From: Candidatus Gastranaerophilales bacterium
GTDB taxonomy: Bacteria; Cyanobacteriota; Vampirovibrionia; Gastranaerophilales; Gastranaerophilaceae
Assembly (NCBI GenBank): GCA_944325085.1
Contig: CALUYT010000050.1
Span: 1 to 64,000 of the forward strand
Direction: 5' to 3'
Length of the DNA stretch: 64,000 nucleotides
The notes beneath the pieces are model-generated. The model was not told the DNA's origin and did not search any database. It saw only the letters and a program-made list of their open reading frames with translations. Positions 19,544-28,359 of this stretch are shown piece after piece. The position numbers and the translations under genes are program-made. Position 1 is the first letter of the stretch. Each line of letters starts with the position of its first letter.

Positions 19544-21371
19544 TGCATAATGCTTCAGTTTTGTCTATTTTACCGTTGAAGTTGTTATCAATTCCATCAA
19601 AACAAGAACCTATTGATTCTTTCGATTCAGCTTTAGCATTGATTTTTAAATACTTATTAGGTATAAGTGACCAAATATAGAGAAAGAATTTTTTATGATG
19701 TTTGGCAATTTTGTTGTTTTTTATGATAAGTAAATTCTCATCATTTTTATTCTCTCCGCTGTTAGAAAAATTCATAGAGCCAGTTATTAGATATTCATCA
19801 TCTATAATCATTGTTTTTGAATGAAGTTTCCCTGCATAGTTTTCTGTTTTTAGTAAAATTCCGCTATTGCGTAAGAGTTGATGTTTTGTGTTTCTTGTAT
19901 TTGTGCTGTTTGCATCTATTATAATTCTTACATCTACTCCTTTATTGTGAGCATTGATTAGTGCATTTGTTATGTCAGAATGTGTTATTAAAAATGTTGG
20001 AATATAAATGTAGTTTTTTGCATTGTTTATTAATTCAATAATTCTAATTGAGGATTTGTCTTTTGGTGAAAAATATACTTCGATTTGACTATTATTAATG
20101 TCAAATTTGTGTAATGTAGATATTTTATTTTTAGCAGTGTGAAATTTCCCGCTTAGCATTTGTTCAAATTCTTGAGTGTAAAGATTAGCTATGTCTTTTG
20201 ATTTTATAATAACTATGTCATTTATATCGTAACCTGATAGTCCTGTTTGTGAAAAGTTCATAGAGCCTGTATAGACTATTGAATTATCAAAGATAATAAA
20301 TTTGTTATGCATTAGCATATTACTTAAGCTTTTAGATGTTGTTTTATCTGATTTTGAGCTGATTGCAAGATTTGTTATGATGTAGTTGCCTTTATAATAT
20401 GTCTTCTCAGGATTATAATTTTCATCATATACAAATCTTATTTTAACCCCTCTTTCTTGTGCTTGTTTTAGATCTGTTGTAATTGGTGCAATATCATCAT
20501 AGCCATATAGTGCAATATCGATACTTTCTTTTGCATTATTTGTAAGTTCTATAAATGCTTTGCAAACATCAGTTGTGCACAATTTGTTTGGCTTTAACGT
20601 TTTTGTAAAATCTGTAAGATATATTGAAATAGGTCCATCAGATATGTTTAATGGAGGTTGAGGATATTTAATTGATTCTTTTTCGTATTTGCTTTGTTTA
20701 TAGGTGTGTTTTTTATATTTGTTTAAATTTTTATGATCTTTATTATGGCAATATTTGCAAGGCTTTGCACTTTTGGGAAGGTGAGCTTTTGGAATTAAAA
20801 TTTTATCGTGTGCCATTTTTCCATATGGACAAGTTAGGGTATGATATTTATTAGATCGATGGTTGAGAATTACTAAGTTGAGTTTTCTTGCATTTTTAAG
20901 ATTTTCTTTGAATTTAGCAGAGTTTTTTATTTCGCCCTTTGATAGTGCAAAACCGTTTTCTAATAGTAGTTCTTTGTAATCAATATTGTCGATATAAATA
21001 TCTGCAAATTTACATTGTGCTTTTGTGGGTTTGTTAGAGTATTTTAATTTTATATTTTTACCTAGTAGTGTTTTTTGTGCAAAATCTTCTGCAAGATACC
21101 CTAAGCTTATTATATCTGCTTCTGTAATTTTTAGTTTTTGTGAATAAGTATTTACAAATTCTTTATTTGGATTTGTAGAAAATGTTTCTATTCCATCTAT
21201 ACATATAGTTTCTTCATTTGTGTTAGATATGTTATTTTTGTTTAGGTCAATTAAAATTGAGCTTGGCGAATTAATAGACAAAACAATGTTAGTATTTCTA
21301 TTTATGAGAATAAATACTGAAAATACGCAAAAAAGAATTATTAGACAAATAGAAGTAATAATATTTTTCAT
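19539..21371 (-). CDS. Membrane-anchored/secreted multidomain phospholipase D-superfamily nuclease-like protein
   Basis: This is a 610-residue mosaic. Residues 5-25 form a signal anchor. Residues ~55-165 resemble a degenerate staphylococcal-nuclease fold (F-A-D-I-Y-I-D, L-L-L-E-N-G-F-A). Residues ~173-213 carry an Ada-like metal-binding motif, Y-H-T-L-T-C-P-Y-G then P-C-K-Y-C. Residues ~255-560 hold two complete HKD motifs, H355-N-K and H517-S-K, each followed by G-S-M-N-F-S. The C-terminus has C-F-D-G-I-D-N-N-F-N-G-K-I-D, like the MopE-type metal-binding motif. Two intact HKD motifs in one chain suggest an active phosphodiesterase outside the cytoplasm. Its start shares one base with the stop of the YdjC gene. 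Confidence 0.82.
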   Translation of the reverse strand: MKNIITSICLIILFCVFSVFILINRNTNIVLSINSPSSILIDLNKNNISNTNEETICIDGIETFSTNPNKEFVNTYSQKLKITEADIISLGYLAEDFAQKTLLGKNIKLKYSNKPTKAQCKFADIYIDNIDYKELLLENGFALSKGEIKNSAKFKENLKNARKLNLVILNHRSNKYHTLTCPYGKMAHDKILIPKAHLPKSAKPCKYCHNKDHKNLNKYKKHTYKQSKYEKESIKYPQPPLNISDGPISIYLTDFTKTLKPNKLCTTDVCKAFIELTNNAKESIDIALYGYDDIAPITTDLKQAQERGVKIRFVYDENYNPEKTYYKGNYIITNLAISSKSDKTTSKSLSNMLMHNKFIIFDNSIVYTGSMNFSQTGLSGYDINDIVIIKSKDIANLYTQEFEQMLSGKFHTAKNKISTLHKFDINNSQIEVYFSPKDKSSIRIIELINNAKNYIYIPTFLITHSDITNALINAHNKGVDVRIIIDANSTNTRNTKHQLLRNSGILLKTENYAGKLHSKTMIIDDEYLITGSMNFSNSGENKNDENLLIIKNNKIAKHHKKFFLYIWSLIPNKYLKINAKAESKESIGSCFDGIDNNFNGKIDKTEALCK

Positions 21372-22213
21372 TATTCTAAATTCTTGTAATTTGTTATTTC
21401 AAATCCAAGTCTGTTTATTGTATCTTTAAGTGTCATATTTTGAGTTATTGAAAATTCTTTTGTATGAGAGTTTTTAATTGAACTATTGTATTTGCAAGGG
21501 TGGATTAAGGCTTCAACTATACATTCTTCTTCAATATTTTTTAGACCGTATTCTATTGCATCTGAATCCATCATGCCGGTATATCCAACACCTAGTATAA
21601 AATCATTTGTTTTAAGTCCAAATTTATCAATTGTTTTTCTGTTTTTTAATGTAAAGTTTTGAAGAAGAGCTATTTTTAACAAATTCATAGGATAACTTAT
21701 ATTTAAGTGTTTTTCTAGTTTTGGAATAAAATATAATTCTTCAAATTGAGTTCTTACATATTTAATATTATATTCTTGAGCCAGTTTACAAGTTATTTCA
21801 AAAATTTCTGGAATTGCATGTGTGTGAACATGTGAATCTAGATGGTCAATTTGTGTATGTTGCAAGATTTTTTCAATTTGGGCTCTAAATTCTGTTTCAA
21901 TTTGTTCAAGCATTGTCTTATTATTTCTATTCAATAGTAACAATGCATAACTTATGCAAAATTTACCATAATTATCAGTTAAAAATGAACAATTAGTTAA
22001 AGCATTACCTTCCATAATGTTTAAATGAGCTGCAATACCTAAGTTAGGACAATCGGGAAGTATATCATGAATTGCACTTTCAAAAGCTTCGCCGTTTGCA
22101 CATAAACTTGCACTTGTTAAAAAACCATTAACATAACCTTCAAGTACAGCCTGATTGTGGTGTTGAGATAAACCAAAATCGTCAGCATTTAAAATAAACT
22201 TTTTACTAATCAT
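21371..22213 (-). CDS. YdjC/ChbG-family carbohydrate deacetylase
   Basis: The 280-residue protein starts with F-I-L-N-A-D-D-F-G-L-S, the metal-binding Asp pair of the YdjC family, and has L-D-S-H-V-H-T-H with further metal-ligand histidines and E-A-L-I-H-P-C-K near the end. Family members remove N-acetyl groups from chito-oligosaccharides or related glycans. The hopanoid HpnK protein is a relative. GGAAT precedes the ATG. It is co-transcribed with the PLD protein and divergent from a GT2 glycosyltransferase, so a lipid or cell-surface glycan role is possible. Confidence 0.85.
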   Translation of the reverse strand: MISKKFILNADDFGLSQHHNQAVLEGYVNGFLTSASLCANGEAFESAIHDILPDCPNLGIAAHLNIMEGNALTNCSFLTDNYGKFCISYALLLLNRNNKTMLEQIETEFRAQIEKILQHTQIDHLDSHVHTHAIPEIFEITCKLAQEYNIKYVRTQFEELYFIPKLEKHLNISYPMNLLKIALLQNFTLKNRKTIDKFGLKTNDFILGVGYTGMMDSDAIEYGLKNIEEECIVEALIHPCKYNSSIKNSHTKEFSITQNMTLKDTINRLGFEITNYKNLE

Positions 22214-22280
22214 TCCTTAAATAATCCTTGCAATATTGTGTTTCTGTTAATATAATTATAATAGTAGAAAGAGAGTAGTA

Positions 22281-23237
22281 ATGCAAATTCCTAAGTTAGC
22301 GATAGTAGTACCTTGTTATAATGAAGAGCTTTGTGTAGAAAAAACCTGTATTAGGTTGCTGGAAGTTATAGATATGTTAGTGGCTAAAGGTAAAATATCT
22401 TCACAAAGTTATATTTATTTTGTTGATGATGGGTCAAAAGATAAAACTTGGGAAATTATTGAGAATTTGCACTCAAATAATTCTGAAAAAGTAAAAGGGT
22501 TAAAGTTTATAAGAAATTATGGCAATCAAAAAGCTTTAATAGCAGGCCTTGAAGGTGTTAGAGCTTTAGATTGTGATTGCGCAATATCAATAGATGCTGA
22601 TTTGCAGCAAGATGAACTTTCTATAGAAAAGTTTGTAGATGAGTATATGAATGGTTACGATATAGTTATGGGTGTTCGTAACAATAGAGATACTGATAGT
22701 GTTTTTAAAAGGACAACTGCAGTATTATTTTATAAACTTATGAATTGTATGGGTGCAAAAATCCCAATGAATCATTCGGATTATAGGCTTGTTAGTAAAA
22801 AAGCTTTAGATATTATGGCTTTATATGAGGAAAAAGCTTTATTTTTAAGAGGTTTTTTCCATGAAGTTGGTTTGAAATCTACGACTGTAAATTTTGATGT
22901 AAAACCTCGTTTTGCTGGTCAGTCAAAGTTTAATTTTCTTTCATTATTAGCTTTAGCTCTTAATGGAATAACCTCGTTTAGTGTATATCCATTGAGAATT
23001 ATAGCTTGTTTAGGCTTTTTTATGGCGTTGTTTGGTTTCTTGATTGGTTTAGAGACTGTTTTTGAAAAATTATTTTTACACAATTCTCCAAACGGGTATG
23101 CAACAATGATTATATTGTTGTGCTTTTTTGGTGGATTGCAGATATTCTGTTTAGGAATTGTTGGAGAATATGTTGGACAAGTGTATAGAGAAGTAAAAGC
23201 TCGTCCTCGTTATATTGCAGAAAAGGAATTAAAATAA
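22281..23237 (+). CDS. GT2 glycosyltransferase with C-terminal membrane helices (GtrB/DPM1-like)
   Basis: This 318-residue protein has the GT-A fold start I-V-V-P-C-Y-N-E-E, the donor/metal motif S-I-D-A-D-L-Q-Q-D and M-N-H-S-D-Y-R-L. Two hydrophobic helices follow at about 230-255 and 268-295. The layout matches polyprenyl-phosphate sugar transferases such as GtrB and ArnC, which load a sugar onto undecaprenyl phosphate at the inner membrane. The sugar is unknown. GAGAG gives a weak ribosome-binding site. It ends 6 nt from the end of the convergent SRP RNA. Confidence 0.87.
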   Translation: MQIPKLAIVVPCYNEELCVEKTCIRLLEVIDMLVAKGKISSQSYIYFVDDGSKDKTWEIIENLHSNNSEKVKGLKFIRNYGNQKALIAGLEGVRALDCDCAISIDADLQQDELSIEKFVDEYMNGYDIVMGVRNNRDTDSVFKRTTAVLFYKLMNCMGAKIPMNHSDYRLVSKKALDIMALYEEKALFLRGFFHEVGLKSTTVNFDVKPRFAGQSKFNFLSLLALALNGITSFSVYPLRIIACLGFFMALFGFLIGLETVFEKLFLHNSPNGYATMIILLCFFGGLQIFCLGIVGEYVGQVYREVKARPRYIAEKELK

Positions 23238-23243
23238 AAAATA

Positions 23244-23502
23244 AAACCGTGCCACTGTCTATCGAAATTTATAGATAAATTGTCCTTTAATATTTTCTCC
23301 TTCAATGATATAAACACCCGTAAGTTCAATCTTAGTGCTGCTGAGTTTCCCCCCTGACACGGTTCGAAAGTTTACGCCATTTATACCACGGCTATCAACA
23401 AAAATATTAAATTTCAATGTACCGATAAATCCCTCACAACAGGCTCTGCACCCCGCATTGGCTTCGGGTCGAGAGATTGCAATTCCCCGTGGAGCACGGC
23501 TT
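23244..23502 (-). ncRNA. ffs: Signal recognition particle RNA, large bacterial type (with Alu domain)
   Basis: The ~259-nt minus-strand transcript is closed by a 9-bp terminal helix: AAGCCGTGC at its 5' end pairs with GCACGGTTT at its 3' end, with one G-U pair. The helix 8 signature is clear: CGAACCGTGTCAGG, a short loop, then CAGCAGCACTAAG. The 5' part has CCACGGGG and CGACCCGAAG, as in Alu-domain SRP RNAs of Bacillus and Thermus type. The 3' end runs into a T-rich stretch. It scaffolds Ffh for co-translational membrane targeting. Proteins readable across it are chance frames. Confidence 0.85.
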
Positions 23503-23626
23503 AATTTTTATGTTAACATACTAAAAATTTTTAGTCTAGTCATGTATATCCTTTTTTAATACCTCTACTAACTGATGATTTTTTACATAATATTATCAAT
23601 CCTTATGTTGAAAGGAGATAATTGTT

Positions 23627-24016
23627 ATGACACAACGATTAGAATTATATAAGTGTAATGTTTGTGGAAATATTGTTGAAGTTGTAGTAAGTGGGGCTGG
23701 AGAATTGGTTTGTTGTTCTCAGCCAATGGAAAAAATAAAATCTCATAAGATTGAAGATGAATCTAATGAAAAGCATTTGCCATGTTTTTCTTGTAATGAA
23801 AATGGTCAAGAAATTAGGGTCGGCTCGGTATTGCACCCAATGGAGAGCGAACATTATATTCAATTTGTTGAAGCAATTTCAGCTGATAAATCTTTTGTTC
23901 AAACTAAATATTTTAATCCTGGAGAGATGCCGGTTGCGGTATTCAAAGATTCTGATAGTGTAGAACAAGCAAGAGCTTATTGTAATTTACACGGTTTATG
24001 GGTCAATGAAAAATAA
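23627..24016 (+). CDS. dfx: Desulfoferrodoxin (two-iron superoxide reductase)
   Basis: This 129-residue protein has both iron sites. The rubredoxin-like centre uses Cys10, Cys13, Cys29 and Cys30, the standard spacing. The catalytic centre shows E48-K49-H50-L-P, V-G-S-V-L-H-P-M, E-H-Y-I and A-Y-C-N-L-H-G-L-W. It reduces superoxide to peroxide without making oxygen, typical of anaerobes. GAAAGGAGA precedes the ATG. Ferritin follows 20 nt downstream, forming an oxygen/iron defence pair. One oddity is C-F-S-C just after the first His, which is not part of the usual site. Confidence 0.96.
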   Translation: MTQRLELYKCNVCGNIVEVVVSGAGELVCCSQPMEKIKSHKIEDESNEKHLPCFSCNENGQEIRVGSVLHPMESEHYIQFVEAISADKSFVQTKYFNPGEMPVAVFKDSDSVEQARAYCNLHGLWVNEK

Positions 24017-24036
24017 TATTTAGGAAAGGAATTATA

Positions 24037-24543
24037 ATGATAAGTGATAAAATCAGAGATATTCTTAATGAACAAATTAACAAGGAATTTAATTCCGCAT
24101 ATTTATATCTTTCAATGTCTGCTTATTTTTCTGAAATTGGTTTATACGGCTTTTCTCACTGGACTAAAGTTCAATCTAAAGAAGAAATCGACCACGGTTT
24201 AATTTTGTATAATTATATACTTGGTCGCAAATCTCAAGTTCACCTTGCACAAATTCAAATGCCTGTATTTGAAATGAATGGTCCAATAGAGGTCTTTGAA
24301 CAAATATATCAGCACGAACGTTCTATTACTTCAGCCATTGATTCTGTCGCAAATTTGTCAGAGGGCGAATGTGATTTGGCAACAAGGAATTTTATCGATT
24401 GGTATTTGCGAGAACAAGTTGAAGAAGAAGCTTCTGTTTCTCGTATAATTTCTAAATTGAAAGCCTTCGGAGCTGAAAAGTCCGCATTATACTTAATTGA
24501 TAGAGAATTACAGACAAGAGAATATTCTGAAGCTGTTTACTAA
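24037..24543 (+). CDS. ftnA: Ferritin (non-haem)
   Basis: A 168-residue four-helix protein with N-K-E-F-N-S-A-Y-L-Y-L-S, the ferroxidase E-E-I-D-H motif and N-F-I-D-W-Y-L-R-E-Q-V-E-E-E. It has the plain ferritin pattern without bacterioferritin haem ligands. It would store iron and limit Fenton chemistry next to superoxide reductase. AGGAAAGGAAT precedes the ATG, and the gene is probably co-transcribed with dfx. Confidence 0.95.
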   Translation: MISDKIRDILNEQINKEFNSAYLYLSMSAYFSEIGLYGFSHWTKVQSKEEIDHGLILYNYILGRKSQVHLAQIQMPVFEMNGPIEVFEQIYQHERSITSAIDSVANLSEGECDLATRNFIDWYLREQVEEEASVSRIISKLKAFGAEKSALYLIDRELQTREYSEAVY

Positions 24544-24574
24544 ATATGTAGAATATTGCGGTTTTGTAAACAAT

Positions 24575-24603
24575 TTGTTTATTTCGTCAAAGTATTTTAT
24601 TAT
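24575..24603 (+). promoter_or_regulatory. Promoter of sensor kinase gene, probably leaderless
   Basis: TTGTTT (24575-24580), a 17-nt spacer and TATTAT (24598-24603) sit 6 nt before the ATG at 24610. There is no Shine-Dalgarno sequence. The match supports the ATG over the TTG at 24556. Confidence 0.55.
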
Positions 24604-24609
24604 ATAGAT

Positions 24610-26190
24610 ATGACTTTAGGGAAGATATTATACGTTGATGATGACAAATTGTTGACTTCGACTTTTACTACGTTGATGAAAGTTGAAGGCTTCAAGGATG
24701 TTGTTGTATATAATAATCCGCTTGATGCGATTGAATATTTAAAAACTGAAACTCCAGATTTAATTATTTCCGACTTTTTAATGCCGGAAATGAATGGTTT
24801 GGAGTTTTTGCGTGAGGCTAAGAAATTATATCCTGAGACTAGTATGATTTTACTTACTGCATATGCAGATAAGGAAAATGCAATAAAAACTATTAATGAA
24901 ATCGGGGTTTATAAGTATATTGAAAAGCCTTGGGATAATGATGATTTAATAATGAATATCAAAAATGGTATAGAACGAAGTCATTTACTAGCTGATTTGA
25001 GAGAAAAAATAGCACAATTAGAAGAAGCAAAAGCTCAATTAACACAATATTCTGAGAAATTAGAAGATTTAGTTGCAGAAAGAACAAAAGAGCTTACTTT
25101 GGCAAATATGAAATTGTCAGGGATAATAAACTACTGTGCTGACGGAATTATAATTATTGACGCAAAAGGTAATATTGAGCAAGTTAACCCTGCTTGTGAA
25201 AATATGGTTGGGTTATCTTCTGATGCGATTTGTAAAAAGAAAATTCAGGAAATAGCGTTTACTGATAATCCACAGCTAAACAAATCTCCAAAATCATCTG
25301 TAAAAGCTGCTATTTTAGGCTTGTCTTGTGAAAATTCGGAGTTTTTGCTTAGAGATTTATATATAAGAAATGTTCTAAGTGGAGAATCTATTCCTGTAGA
25401 AATTAATTTTGCATCATTAAATAATGAATATTCTGAAGAAGAAAAATTTGTAGGCGTTATTCGTAATTTTAGTGTCCAAAAAGAAACAGAACGCTTGCGT
25501 GATGATTTCATTGCAACCTTGACACATGATTTGAGAACGCCGCTTCTTGCAGCTATTCAGACATTGAAATTCTTTTTAGATGGATCTTTAGGCGATTTGA
25601 AAGACCAGCAAAAAGTTTTGTTATCAACTATGTTGCAAAGCAATGAAGATTTATTAGGTTTAGTTAATGCCTTGTTAGAGGTTTATAGATTTGAAAGTGG
25701 CAAATTATCTTTATGTAAAACTGTTTTTGGAATAAAGGATTTGGTTACTCAATGTTATGATGAGTTAGAGCCTTTATCTAAAAAGAAGGATATTTCATTT
25801 AATTTGCATTGTGATGTAGATGATGATTTGTTGATAGATGCTGATAGGGCAGAAATTAAGAGAGTTATTACAAACTTATGCGGAAACGCTTTAAATTATA
25901 CGAATAAAGGCGGAACTATAGATATATACGTAAAAGTACAATCCGGAGATTTGATATTCTCAGTGTTAGATAATGGTAATGGTATTCCAAAAGAAGATAT
26001 TCCACATCTATTTATGAGATTTTCTCAAGGTACAAGTAAGAAAAGATCGACAGGTACAGGTTTAGGATTGTATCTTTCACGACAAATTATAGAGGCTCAT
26101 GGTGGTAAAATATGGGTTGAAAGTAAAGTGAATAAAGGTAGTGAATTTTCGTTTTTATTAACAAATGTTGTTGCAAAATCAAGAGTTTAA
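24610..26190 (+). CDS. Receiver-PAS-histidine kinase hybrid sensor
   Basis: This 526-residue soluble kinase has an N-terminal receiver (D55 in L-I-I-S-D-F-L-M-P), a coiled linker (~130-165), a PAS domain (~165-290, with D-G-I-I-I-I-D), then HisKA with His306 in L-T-H-D-L-R-T-P-L. The ATPase domain has G-N-A-L-N-Y-T, D-N-G-N-G-I-P and G-T-G-L-G-L-Y-L-S. It has no membrane segment, so it probably senses a cytoplasmic signal or a partner via the receiver. The start is set by the promoter position. It is followed 12 nt later by a NarL-type regulator, its likely partner. The dfx-ftn genes lie just upstream, which suggests redox signalling by inference only. Confidence 0.9.
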   Translation: MTLGKILYVDDDKLLTSTFTTLMKVEGFKDVVVYNNPLDAIEYLKTETPDLIISDFLMPEMNGLEFLREAKKLYPETSMILLTAYADKENAIKTINEIGVYKYIEKPWDNDDLIMNIKNGIERSHLLADLREKIAQLEEAKAQLTQYSEKLEDLVAERTKELTLANMKLSGIINYCADGIIIIDAKGNIEQVNPACENMVGLSSDAICKKKIQEIAFTDNPQLNKSPKSSVKAAILGLSCENSEFLLRDLYIRNVLSGESIPVEINFASLNNEYSEEEKFVGVIRNFSVQKETERLRDDFIATLTHDLRTPLLAAIQTLKFFLDGSLGDLKDQQKVLLSTMLQSNEDLLGLVNALLEVYRFESGKLSLCKTVFGIKDLVTQCYDELEPLSKKKDISFNLHCDVDDDLLIDADRAEIKRVITNLCGNALNYTNKGGTIDIYVKVQSGDLIFSVLDNGNGIPKEDIPHLFMRFSQGTSKKRSTGTGLGLYLSRQIIEAHGGKIWVESKVNKGSEFSFLLTNVVAKSRV

Positions 26191-26202
26191 AGGTGGTTTG
26201 AT

Positions 26203-26877
26203 ATGTCTAAAAATATAAAGGTTACAATTATAGAAGATCATGATATGACCAGAATGGGTTTATCATTTGCCTTATCCAATAATGAAGCGATAGAAGTTTT
26301 GGGAACTTCTGCAGATGGCTTGGAAGGTGTTGAACAAGCTCTTAATTTGAAACCTGATTTAGTTATTATGGATATTGGGCTTCCAACAATTGATGGTATT
26401 GAAGCTACCAGAAAAATAAAAAATGCAAATCCTGAAATTAAGGTATTAATGAATACTTCAAGAGACAATGAAGATGATATTTTGGATTCTTTTGCTGCAG
26501 GTGCTGACGGGTATATTACCAAAGGTGCAACTTCAGAACAAACTATATCTGCGATTAAGGCCGTAAGTGAAGGGGTTGGTTGGTTAGATCCTGCAATTGC
26601 AAGAGTTGTTTTATCAAATATAAGAAAAAATGCTCAACCGGATTCTAAAACTGGTGTTATAAATTATCAGAAGGGTAAGAATTTGTATGGTTTAACTGAG
26701 CGTGAAATGGAAGTTTTAGCGTTGTTGGTTGAAGGTTTGAAAAATCCTCAGATTTCTAAAAAGTTAGTAATTACAATTGCGACAACAAAAACTCATGTTC
26801 ATAATATTTTGCAAAAATTGTATGTTAAAACTCGTTCAAAAGCTGTTGCTACAGCAATGAAAGATGGTTTAGTGTAA
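26203..26877 (+). CDS. NarL/LuxR-family response regulator
   Basis: A 224-residue regulator: receiver with acidic E11-D12, phospho-acceptor D57 in V-I-M-D-I-G-L-P and K in Y-I-T-K-G, then a LuxR-type helix-turn-helix (L-T-E-R-E-M-E-V-L-A and T-T-K-T-H-V-H-N-I-L-Q-K-L). A GGTGG site precedes the ATG. It is paired with the upstream kinase. Its target genes are unknown. The dfx-ftn pair and the following secreted-protein gene are candidates from location. Confidence 0.93.
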   Translation: MSKNIKVTIIEDHDMTRMGLSFALSNNEAIEVLGTSADGLEGVEQALNLKPDLVIMDIGLPTIDGIEATRKIKNANPEIKVLMNTSRDNEDDILDSFAAGADGYITKGATSEQTISAIKAVSEGVGWLDPAIARVVLSNIRKNAQPDSKTGVINYQKGKNLYGLTEREMEVLALLVEGLKNPQISKKLVITIATTKTHVHNILQKLYVKTRSKAVATAMKDGLV

Positions 26878-26898
26878 GTAGAGTTTTGGTATGTGTTA

Positions 26899-28359
26899 AT
26901 GACAAAAAAATGTCTTATACTTTTGTTTGTTTTATTTGTTGGTCTAAAATCTTTTGCTATAGATTTTAGCAATCCTTTTTCAAAACAAAAAGATACTCGT
27001 TCAAGAGAATTGAAGTATCAATATGAAGTATTAAAAGAAGATGAAAAATATAAAATGGAGGGTAAAATATTAAATCTTACACCTTCAGGGTATATGACTG
27101 TTGAAGAATATGAGAAGATGTCTGAATATAAGGATAAGTCAAATATCGAGTTTGATATTCCTAAAATTCAAACACCTTCTGATTTTAAATATGTTCCAAA
27201 ACCTTTATATCGTATTGCTAAATATAATGATCCCCCAGGAAGCGTAGAATTATCACTTGGGAAACGTCTATATTTGACAAGACAGATTAATACACAAGGA
27301 ATTGTTTCTCCTGATTTTTCTAAAATGGTATATTCAGCAGTATATTATTATACTGATAGTGCTTCTGTTGCCAGTGATTTGTTTGTTATTCCTTTGGATA
27401 GTGACGATACAAATTTAAATAGGATATTGAAAGCAAATGTTTCTAAAAGATTGCCTGACCCTATATTATCAACCGATAAAGCTATAGATAATTATGCTGC
27501 ATTTAGAACGATTACTCCTGTTGATTTTTCTGTTGATGGTACTAAATTGTTGGCAAAACAAAAAGTGGGCAGCAGGGAAGATGGTATATGGCAAACAAGA
27601 ATTTATGTTTATGATTTTAATAAGAAATTAAGTTATGACTTGTCAGAAATACGTGATGCTGTTGTTTATTTTTGGCAAGAGTATATGGATGTTAATCTGA
27701 ATGAAAAAAGGTGGGATATTTATCCTATCGGATTTGAAAAAGCTAATCCATCAAGAGTAATTGTGCAAGCTTATGCTTTTACGGGTGAAAAACCTGTATT
27801 TTTGGGAACATGGAGTGTAGATTGGAAGGGTGTTCAGTCAAGACTTCTTTCCTTTGATAAGAATGCTGATCCTTTAGTAAGCCAGAATGGTTATAAAGTT
27901 ATTAAAGATGGTGTTGAAGCTTATCAGGCTGTAGAAAGACAAGAAAAAGCTAATAAAGAACAAACTAAATATCTACAGAAAAAGCATAAAGAAGAAGAAA
28001 AACAAAAAATTCAAGAAATTAAAAGTGAATATAAGTCTGCAGTTAAAAACTTATATGATGATTATAAAGACGAGTATAGAGATTATAGAAAACTTAGATC
28101 ACTTTCCGGTTCTACAGAAAATGTTCAGCTTCAAGAAGCCTATAAGCAATATCTAATTGATCAAACTAAAAAAGATATAGATAAAATGCAAAAATCTATT
28201 GATAAAAAGAAAAAAGAAATCGAGAACGTAGATAAGAAATTAGATAAACTTTATGAGCAAACCGGTGAAACTTCAAAGTATAAAGATGAAGAAAATTCAC
28301 AGGATATTGATAATTCTAACAGTACAGATTCAGATAATGATAAAACTATACAGAGTTAA
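26899..28359 (+). CDS. Exported protein with C-terminal coiled coil, unknown function
   Basis: I do not recognise the family. About 486 residues start with a clear Sec signal (L-I-L-L-F-V-L-F-V-G-L, cleavage after S-F-A). Residues ~110-330 have short beta-like segments such as S-P-D-F-S-K-M-V-Y-S and D-F-S-V-D-G-T-K-L-L, resembling beta-propeller (TolB/WD40-like) blades. Residues ~340-460 are a charged coiled coil rich in Lys and Glu, and the tail is Asp/Ser/Asn-rich. The start may be the ATG at 26899 or the GTG at 26893. Neither has a strong ribosome-binding site. It lies just after the response regulator, so it may be controlled with the two-component pair. Confidence 0.65.
   Translation: MTKKCLILLFVLFVGLKSFAIDFSNPFSKQKDTRSRELKYQYEVLKEDEKYKMEGKILNLTPSGYMTVEEYEKMSEYKDKSNIEFDIPKIQTPSDFKYVPKPLYRIAKYNDPPGSVELSLGKRLYLTRQINTQGIVSPDFSKMVYSAVYYYTDSASVASDLFVIPLDSDDTNLNRILKANVSKRLPDPILSTDKAIDNYAAFRTITPVDFSVDGTKLLAKQKVGSREDGIWQTRIYVYDFNKKLSYDLSEIRDAVVYFWQEYMDVNLNEKRWDIYPIGFEKANPSRVIVQAYAFTGEKPVFLGTWSVDWKGVQSRLLSFDKNADPLVSQNGYKVIKDGVEAYQAVERQEKANKEQTKYLQKKHKEEEKQKIQEIKSEYKSAVKNLYDDYKDEYRDYRKLRSLSGSTENVQLQEAYKQYLIDQTKKDIDKMQKSIDKKKKEIENVDKKLDKLYEQTGETSKYKDEENSQDIDNSNSTDSDNDKTIQS

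Noticed and set aside
23335..23559. A 74-residue plus-strand frame
   Set aside because: It lies mainly across the SRP RNA gene and has no ribosome-binding site.
24556..24609. TTG start extending the sensor kinase by 18 residues
   Set aside because: The added residues are hydrophobic/aromatic and unlike a receiver N-terminus, and the -10 promoter sits inside this stretch.
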